Shown here: positions 58,208 to 64,000 of the stretch, one piece after another | Numbering within the stretch: the first letter of the stretch is position 1 | How the letters are laid out: each line of letters starts with the position of its first letter | Source: Palaemon carinicauda | Lineage: Eukaryota > Arthropoda > Malacostraca > Decapoda > Palaemonidae | Direction: 5' to 3' | Length of the DNA stretch: 64,000 nt | NCBI RefSeq assembly: GCF_036898095.1 | Contig: NC_090726.1 | Coordinates: 42,078,145-42,142,144 of the forward strand | Translations under genes and position numbers: made by a program | Notes under the pieces: model-generated | The model's input: the letters and a program-made list of their open reading frames with translations, nothing else | Database searches by the model: none | Told to the model about the DNA's origin: nothing

Positions 58208-60856
58208 TTAGGGGATTGTAGTGGTTGAGCCCTCACCCACTACTGCACTCGCTGCTACGAATGGTCCCAGAGTGTAGCAGTCCTCGTAAAGAGACTGGAC
58301 ATCCTTAAGATAAAAAGACGCGAACACTGACTTGCTTCTCCAATAGGTTGCGTCCATTATACTTCGCAGAGATCTATTTTGTTTAAAGGCCACTGAAGTT
58401 GCGACAGCTCTAACTTCATGTGTCCTTACCTTCAGCAAAGCTTGGTCTTCCTCACTCAGATGTGAATGAGCTTCTCGTATTAGCAGTCTGATAAAATAGG
58501 ATAAAGCATTCTTTGACATAGGCAAAGATGGTTTCTTAACTGAACACCATAAAGCTTCTGACTGTCCTCGTAAAGGTTTAGTTCGTCTTAAATAGAACTT
58601 AAGAGCTCTCACAGGGCATAAGACTCTTTCTAGTTCATTTCCAACCATATTCGATAGGCTTGGAATATCGAACGATTTCGGCCAAGGACGAGAAGGTAGC
58701 TCGTTTTTGGCTAGAAAACCAAGTTGTAGAGAACATGTAGCCGTTTCAGATGAAAATCCGATGTTCCTGCTGAAGGCGTGAATCTCACTGACTCTTTTAG
58801 CTGTGGCTAAGCAAACCAGGAAAAGAGTCTTCAAGGTGAGATCTTTAAAGGAGGCTGATTGTAGCGGCTCGAACCTTTCTGACATGAGGAATCTTAGTAC
58901 CACGTCTAAATTCCAACCAGGTGTAGCCAAACGAAGCTCCTTCATGGTCTCAAAAGACTTAAGGAGGTCCTGTAGATCTTTATTGTTGGAAAGATCTAAG
59001 CCTCTGTGACGGAAGACTGATGCCAACATGCTTCTGTAACCCTTGATAGTGGGAGCTGAAAGAGATCGTTCTTTCCTCAGGTATAAAAGGAAGTCAGCTA
59101 TTTGAGTTACAGAGGTACTGGTCGAGGATACAGATACTGACTTGCACCAGTTTCGGAAGACTTCCCACTTCGATTGGTAGACTCTAAGGGTGGATGTCCT
59201 CCTTGCTCTAGCAATCGCCCTGGCTGCCTCCTTCGAAAAGCCTCTAGCTCTCGAGAGTCTTTCGATAGTCTGAAGGCAGTCAGACGAAGAGCGTGGAGGC
59301 CTTGGTGTACCTTCTTTACGTGTGGCTGACGTAGAAGGTCCACCCTTAGAGGAAGAGTTCTGGGAACGTCCACTAGCCATCGAAGTACCTCGGTGAACCA
59401 TTCTCTCGCGGGCCAGAGGGGAGCAACTAACGTCAACCTTGTCCCTTCGTGAGAGGCGAACTTCTGCAGTACCTTGTTGATAATCTTGAACGGGGGGAAT
59501 GCATATAGGTCTAGATGTGACCAATCTAGGAGAAAGGCATCTATATGAACTGCTGCTGGGTCCGGGATTGGTGAGCAATATATTGGGAGCCTCTTGGTCA
59601 TCGAGGTTGCGAAGAGATCTATGGTTGGCTGGCCCCATGTGGTCCAAAGTCTCTTGCACACATCCTTGTGTAGGGTCCATTCTGTTGGAATGATTTGTCC
59701 CTTCCGACTGAGGCAATCTGCCATGACATTCAAGTTGCCTTGGATGAACCTCGTAACTAGCGAAATGTTTTGACCTTTTGACCAGGTGAGGAGGTCCCTT
59801 GCGATCTCGTACAACGTCATAGAGTGGGTCCCTCCTTGCTTGGAGATGTACGCCAAAGCCGTGGTGTTGTCCGAGTTCACCTCCACCACTTTGCCTTGAA
59901 GGAGAGACTTGAAGCTTTTCAAGGCCAGATGAACTGCCAGTAGCTCCTTGCAGTTGATATGCATTGTCCTTTGACTCGAGTTCCAAGTTCCCGAGCATTC
60001 CCGACCGTCTAATGTCGCGCCCCAGCCTGTGTCCGATGCGTCCGAGAAGAGAACGTGGTTGGGAGTCTGAACAGCCAGGTGCAGACCCTCTCTGAGGCTG
60101 ATACTGTCCTTCCACCAAGTCAGGCAAGACTTCATCTTCTCGGAAATGGGGATCGAGACCGCTTCTAGCGTCTTGTCCTTTTTCCAGTAAACAGCAAGGT
60201 GATATTGAAGAGGACGGAGATGTAGTCTTCCTAACGATACGAACTGTTCCAGGGATGATAGTGTCCCTATCAGACTCATCCACTGCCTGACTGAACACCG
60301 TTCCTTCTTCAGCATGTTCTGGATGCATAACTGGGCTTGGCTTGTTCTGGGGGCCGACGGAAAAGCCCGAAAAGCTAGACTGTGAATCTCCATCCCTAAA
60401 TACACAATAGTTTGGGATGGGACCACTTGAGACTTTTCCAAATTGACAAGGAGACCCAATTCCTTGGTCAGATCTAGAGTCCACTTTAGATCCTTCAGAC
60501 AGCGACGACTGGAAGAAGCTCTTAGAAGCCAGTCGTCCAAATAGAGGGAGGCTCGGATGTCCGCTAAATGAAGGAATTTGGCTACATTCCTCATCAGCCT
60601 CATAAACACAAGAGGAGCTGTGCTTAGGCCAAAGCACAGGGCTTGAAATTGGTAGACAACCTTTTCGTAAACAAATCTCAGAAAAGGTTGGGAGTCTGGG
60701 TGGATGGGGACGTGGAAGTATGCGTCCCTTAGGTCTAACGAGACCATCCAGTCTTCCCTTCTGACCGCTGCTAGAACCGACTTTGTGGTCTCCATGGAGA
60801 ACGTCTGCTTTGTGACAAAGACATTCAGCGCACTGACGTCTAGCACCGGCCTCCAC
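58208..60856 (-). CDS. Element C tyrosine recombinase ORF (882 codons)
   Basis: The C-terminal 340 or so residues form the recombinase: SSDCLQTIERLSRARGFSKE, ARRTSTLRVYQSKW, then Arg688 (ATAKRVSEIHA), His813 and Arg816 (HEVRAVATS), and Tyr849 (FASFYLKDV). The four key catalytic residues are present, so activity is plausible. The N-terminal 540 or so codons are read in the -1 frame over the RT/RNase H gene. They are Ser/Gln/Arg-rich with no domain I recognise. The annotated start is the first Met of the open frame and is uncertain. The enzyme would integrate the circular element DNA in the nucleus. Confidence 0.87.
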   Translation of the reverse strand: MEAGARRQCAECLCHKADVLHGDHKVGSSSGQKGRLDGLVRPKGRILPRPHPPRLPTFSEICLRKGCLPISSPVLWPKHSSSCVYEADEECSQIPSFSGHPSLPLFGRLASKSFFQSSLSEGSKVDSRSDQGIGSPCQFGKVSSGPIPNYCVFRDGDSQSSFSGFSVGPQNKPSPVMHPEHAEEGTVFSQAVDESDRDTIIPGTVRIVRKTTSPSSSISPCCLLEKGQDARSGLDPHFREDEVLPDLVEGQYQPQRGSAPGCSDSQPRSLLGRIGHRLGRDIRRSGMLGNLELESKDNAYQLQGATGSSSGLEKLQVSPSRQSGGGELGQHHGFGVHLQARRDPLYDVVRDRKGPPHLVKRSKHFASYEVHPRQLECHGRLPQSEGTNHSNRMDPTQGCVQETLDHMGPANHRSLRNLDDQEAPNILLTNPGPSSSSYRCLSPRLVTSRPICIPPVQDYQQGTAEVRLSRRDKVDVSCSPLARERMVHRGTSMASGRSQNSSSKGGPSTSATRKEGTPRPPRSSSDCLQTIERLSRARGFSKEAARAIARARRTSTLRVYQSKWEVFRNWCKSVSVSSTSTSVTQIADFLLYLRKERSLSAPTIKGYRSMLASVFRHRGLDLSNNKDLQDLLKSFETMKELRLATPGWNLDVVLRFLMSERFEPLQSASFKDLTLKTLFLVCLATAKRVSEIHAFSRNIGFSSETATCSLQLGFLAKNELPSRPWPKSFDIPSLSNMVGNELERVLCPVRALKFYLRRTKPLRGQSEALWCSVKKPSLPMSKNALSYFIRLLIREAHSHLSEEDQALLKVRTHEVRAVATSVAFKQNRSLRSIMDATYWRSKSVFASFYLKDVQSLYEDCYTLGPFVAASAVVGEGSTTTIP

Positions 60857-61356
60857 CCTCCTGTCTTCTTTGCCACTAAGAAGAGACGGTTGTAGAAGCC
60901 CGGGGTTTGATGGTCCAGGACTTTGACTACCGCTCCCTTTTCTAGTAAGAGAGACACTTCCTGTTTCAATGCTCGTCTCTTGTCTTCCTCTTTGTACCTG
61001 GGAGAGAGATCGATGGGAGACGTTGCTAGAGGGGGTTTTCGTACAAACGGGATCTTGTACCCCTCTCTGAGCAACTTCACAGATTGTGCATCTGCGCCTC
61101 TCTTCTCCCAGGTCTGCCAGAAGTTCTTGAGTCTGGCTCCCACTGCTGTCTGAAGAAGCTGGCAGTCAGACTCTGCCTTTAAAGGACTTGGTTCCTTTCT
61201 TCTTTCCACGTCTCCCTTCGGCACGAGCACCTCCTCTGCTGGAGGGTCTGCCACGAAAGGGCGGAATAAATCGGGACGCTGGAGTGTCCATCCTTGGTCT
61301 AGCTGACAAGGTAGGCAAAGGGGTGGCTTTGCGAGCAGAGGACGCAACCAGATCAT
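59107..61356 (-). CDS. Element C reverse transcriptase/RNase H (749 codons)
   Basis: RT: YNRLFLVAKKTGGWRPVLD (155-173), motif A SLDLRDAYFHV with Asp208, FGLSTAPLVF (242-251) and YLDD at 272-275. RNase H: Asp439 (FSDAS), Glu471 (KELLA), Asp496 (NSDNTT) and Asp547 (MADCLSR). The post-RNase H block has IDLFATSMTKRL (579-590), PDPAAVHIDAF and YAFPPFKI (618-625). That is the position where DIRS1-like elements are described with a Dam methyltransferase-like domain, but function is not shown here. The ORF overlaps the gag ORF by 191 bp in the +1 frame and the recombinase ORF by 1.75 kb. The first 60 or so residues lie over the gag tail and may not be translated from this Met. Confidence 0.93.
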   Translation of the reverse strand: MIWLRPLLAKPPLCLPCQLDQGWTLQRPDLFRPFVADPPAEEVLVPKGDVERRKEPSPLKAESDCQLLQTAVGARLKNFWQTWEKRGADAQSVKLLREGYKIPFVRKPPLATSPIDLSPRYKEEDKRRALKQEVSLLLEKGAVVKVLDHQTPGFYNRLFLVAKKTGGWRPVLDVSALNVFVTKQTFSMETTKSVLAAVRREDWMVSLDLRDAYFHVPIHPDSQPFLRFVYEKVVYQFQALCFGLSTAPLVFMRLMRNVAKFLHLADIRASLYLDDWLLRASSSRRCLKDLKWTLDLTKELGLLVNLEKSQVVPSQTIVYLGMEIHSLAFRAFPSAPRTSQAQLCIQNMLKKERCSVRQWMSLIGTLSSLEQFVSLGRLHLRPLQYHLAVYWKKDKTLEAVSIPISEKMKSCLTWWKDSISLREGLHLAVQTPNHVLFSDASDTGWGATLDGRECSGTWNSSQRTMHINCKELLAVHLALKSFKSLLQGKVVEVNSDNTTALAYISKQGGTHSMTLYEIARDLLTWSKGQNISLVTRFIQGNLNVMADCLSRKGQIIPTEWTLHKDVCKRLWTTWGQPTIDLFATSMTKRLPIYCSPIPDPAAVHIDAFLLDWSHLDLYAFPPFKIINKVLQKFASHEGTRLTLVAPLWPAREWFTEVLRWLVDVPRTLPLRVDLLRQPHVKKVHQGLHALRLTAFRLSKDSRELEAFRRRQPGRLLEQGGHPPLESTNRSGKSSETGASQYLYPRPVPL

Positions 61357-63605
61357 GAGTATCCTTCTGTATCAAAGAAGCAGCAATCTCCTTAATCAGG
61401 TCCTCTGGAAAGAGGCACTTAGAAAGAGGAGCAAACAGAAGTTCGGATCTTTGGCAAGGTGTAACTCCAGCTGACAGGAAAGAGCAAAGGTTCTCACGCT
61501 TCTTGAGGACTCCGGACACGAACGATGCTGCAAGCTCATTAGACCCGTCACGTACGGCCTTGTCCATGCAGGACATGATGAGCAAGGAAGTCTCCTTCTC
61601 TGTCGGAGAGATCTTCCTGCTAAGAGCTCCCAGACACCAGTCTAAAAAGTTGAAGACCTCGAAGGCTCTAAATATCCCTTTCAAAAGGTGGTCTAGGTCC
61701 GAAGATGACCAACATATTTTTGAGCGTCTCATGGCTAGCCGGCGGGGAGAGTCTACAAGACTTGAGAAGTCGTACTGGGCAGAGGCAGGAACTCCCAAGC
61801 CGAGAACTTCTCCCGTGGCATACCAGACGCTCGATCTAGAAGAGAGTCTAGCAGGGGGAAACGTAAAGGCTGTCTTCCCTAGACTCTTTTTGGATTGCAT
61901 CCATTCTCCTATCACTCGTAAAGCTCTCTTGGACGAGCGTGCGAGGACGAGTCTAGTAAAGGCAGGCGAGGATGACGGCATACCTAAAACAAACTCTGAC
62001 GGAGGAGAGCGCGGAGCCACAGACACAAACTGGTCCGGAAACATCTCTTTGAACAGAGCTAAAACCTTCCTAAAGTCCAAAGAGGGTTGCGTGGACTTAG
62101 GCTCGTCAAGATCCGAATGTGGTTCATCAACGTGTGCAGCACCATCATCATCCGATAATCCATCATCCGAGTATTGAGGAGGAAGCGGCAATGGAGTAGG
62201 TAACGGCTGGTTAGCTGAGTCCGGTCGCACGGGTGCATGCGTGACTGAACCGGACGCAACGTCATGGAACTGTTGCCCAGTCTGTGAGCTGGCAACAACC
62301 ATAGCAGCGCGGGGACGCACAGCGTCTACTCCAGACTGTCTAGCCTGATGTGGGTGAGCAGTGGCAACCACACTGGGTTGCGGAGGTTGACGCACCGCGT
62401 CAAAACAAAACAACTCTGACGGTTGTTGTACCTCGCGAACGTCAACGGAAGGCTCCGTGCGTCGCTGAACGTCAACATGCGGCTGGCAGGGCACACTGGA
62501 ACGCATGGGTGGCGGAACTCTCTCAACTGGAGTGCGCAAGAAGGTCGCCTCAGCGTCCACAGGACGCACAACCGAGTGTGTGGTTGGTTGTAGGCAAGAG
62601 GCTGTACTAGCTGGTGCAGCAGCAACCTTCTCCGCACGCAAGTCCTGCATCAGACGTTAACTGGGACTGCATGCTCTGCAGCAAAGACCACTTAGGGTCT
62701 GCAGGAGCAGGTGCGGCGACAGACGGTGTAACTGTCTGAGGCGGTACCGCTTTGCCTCTCTTAGGAGGTGAGCAGTCATTGGAAGACTGCAGCGAGTCCG
62801 AACTGACCCAGTGGCTACAGCTGGGCCGTTGGACTTGCGCGGAAGGGACCGACTTGCGTTTTAATGGTCGTGAGACCTTGGTCCATTGTTTCTTTCGAGA
62901 AACACCTTCCGAAGACGAGGAATAAATGGGCTCTCTCGTCTTTGTGCGGCAGGGGCGATCTTGGGAAGATGCGCCCGGTACCACGGAGGGAACGTCTGTT
63001 CGCTGATTAAAGCCTCTCGAACCCATTGGTCGTACGACATTGCTTCTCCCCTGGACTTGGGAGCTTGCAAGAGGTCCCGGACTAGGAGGACGACAGGCAC
63101 GAACAGACGAACCCTCAAGCGCAACACTATCCACAACACTATCACTCACTTTAACACTTCCCACTGCACTTTTACACTTCAGCTCCTTGACGTCCGCCAT
63201 GAGCTGGTTACGGTCACTAGCCAGGGACTCAACTCTCTCACCCAGAGCTTGGATGGCACGCATCATATCAGCCATCGAAGGTTCCTGAGTGCCAGAAGGG
63301 GGATTAGGAGCAACCACTACAGGGGAAGGAATAGGTTGTGGGGCATGAGGAGAGGAAATTTCAACAGAACGAGAGGAACTTCTCCTTACTCTATCTCTCT
63401 CTAGCCTACGTGTATATTTTAGGAATTCGATAAAATCGAATTCCGAAAGCCCAACGCATTCCTCACATCGATCTTCCAATTGACAGGTTTTATCCCGACA
63501 ATTGGAACAAACAGTGTGAGGGTCGATAGAGGCCTTCGGAAGACGCCTTGAACAGTCCCTAGCATTACACTTCCTAAATTTTGGGACTTGAGAAGGGTCA
63601 GCCAT
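61166..63605 (-). pseudogene. Element C gag-like gene with a 2-nt frameshift
   Basis: Starts at 63605 (MADPSQVPKF). Cysteines at residues 13, 18, 33, 36, 41, 47 and 50 form a compact zinc-finger-like cluster around RLPKASIDPH and CEECVGL. An Arg/Ser stretch and a heptad-like MMRAIQALGERVESLASDRN segment follow. The frame is lost near 62650-62655, where element A has ATCAATGACG and C has ATCAGACG (2 nt fewer). The downstream frame (61166-62650) carries the Gln/Pro-rich middle, an acidic SDDDGAAHVDEPHSD patch, a conserved C-terminal domain (FPPARLSSRSSVWYATGEVL, FRAFEVFNFLDW) and a basic Arg/Gly tail. It is a gag-like protein by position; no retroviral CCHC knuckle is seen. Confidence 0.85.
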
Positions 63606-63810
63606 TTTGAATTGGTCAAAGGAGAATTCAAAAACTATCCAAAGTCATCAACAAATAATCCGTAATCAAAAAAAGAATGCAAGGATTTATTGAAGAGAAA
63701 GCCTGCACAGCGAAAGCTCAAAACTAGAATAGTGTACTTCACCAAATAGTTGTGAAAACAAATCCAGTTAGCAACAGCGAATTAGTAGATCTTGCCGGTA
63801 GCACGACAGA
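63606..63810 (-). promoter_or_regulatory. Element C 5' leader and presumed promoter region
   Basis: Lies between the gag start and the terminal repeat. It contains GCACAGCGAAAGCTCAAAAC and GTGTACTTCACCAAAT, matching A at 42650-42697, and CTTGCCGGTAGCACGACAGAG, matching A at 49545-49565. The A counterpart is split exactly here by element B. Transcription of DIRS elements starts within or near the terminal repeat; no core motif was identified. Confidence 0.5.
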
Positions 63811-64000
63811 GAGAAAATTGAGTTCTTTGTTTACTATGAGTACTGGGTATCTGGACGACAGATGGCGCTGTTGAAGTACACCCCCTACCTGTGTAGCGAT
63901 CGCTGGCGGATTTTTTCCGTAGAGTTTTCTGTCGAGCAGCAGAGCTGCAGCTATTATAATCACCGGCTAAGTTAAATATTGAAAAAGCAAATTTTTAATA

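Larger units (their letters stand above)
57458..63986 (-). mobile_element. DIRS1-like element C, near complete
   Basis: 6.5 kb with inverted terminal repeats of about 160 bp (57495-57654 and 63811-63971) and an internal complementary region at 57703-57794. Gag-like, RT/RNase H and recombinase ORFs lie on the minus strand. It is the same family as A. RT and recombinase are uninterrupted with all catalytic residues visible, and gag has a single 2-nt lesion. Only 14 bp of right flank lie in the window, so target-site analysis is possible only in part; no target duplication is evident. Confidence 0.95.

Noticed and set aside
1..64000. tRNA, rRNA or histone genes
   Set aside because: No clover-leaf A/B box pair, rRNA motif or histone sequence was found on reading either strand; a tRNAscan-type search would be decisive.

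Overview
This is a eukaryotic, animal-type genomic window: AT-rich, very poor in protein-coding sequence and dominated by repeats. Abundant (GA)n/(CT)n and (TTA)n microsatellites, DIRS1-like tyrosine-recombinase retrotransposons and Jockey/RTE-like LINE remnants fit a crustacean, most probably a decapod. That assignment is inference. No conventional multi-exon protein gene could be recognised, and I saw no tRNA, rRNA or CRISPR.

Layout. 0.2-2.1 kb: LINE tails with (TTA)n tracts and a seven-block CT compound minisatellite. 2.75-26.15 kb (+): a possible spliced non-coding transcript. It has a CCAAT/CRE promoter with a TOP-like start, a consensus first donor at 2860, three short candidate exons (15.6, 16.7 and 19.8 kb) and a terminal exon with AATAAA at 26130. 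Its introns hold a 41-copy 44-51 bp minisatellite (5.7-7.7 kb), a G-rich fold-back unit (7.7-8.8 kb), a 22-copy 30-bp minisatellite (10.4-11.1 kb), an inverted pair of TTAA-ended repeats, a LINE with RT remnants (17.4-18.8 kb) and a hAT-type MITE with perfect 8-bp target duplications (20.1 kb). 26.2-36.4 kb: almost no coding potential, GA minisatellites and a 10 x 42-bp array.

36.4-50.1 kb: two nested DIRS1-like elements, both on the minus strand. Outer element A (36.4-49.74 kb) is a mosaic, decayed copy. Element B (42.70-49.50 kb) sits inside A's 5' leader and keeps long RT/RNase H and tyrosine recombinase ORFs. A 317-bp tandem duplication at 49.44-50.08 kb copies the B-end/A-end/flank junction. 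50.1-57.4 kb: GA arrays, RTE/LINE fragments and featureless AT-rich DNA. 57.46-63.99 kb: element C, a near-complete DIRS1-like element of the A family, with one visible 2-nt lesion in gag.

Within each DIRS element the order on the minus strand is 5' inverted terminal repeat - gag-like ORF - RT/RNase H ORF - tyrosine recombinase ORF - internal complementary region (ICR) - 3' inverted terminal repeat. The RT frame is +1 relative to gag. The recombinase ORF lies -1 relative to RT and overlaps it for about 1.75-2.0 kb. By the established DIRS model, RT/RNase H makes cDNA, the ICR templates closure into a circle, and the recombinase integrates that circle without target-site duplication. The ICRs of all three elements match the predicted right-end/left-end circle junction, and the B-in-A junctions show no duplication of the target.
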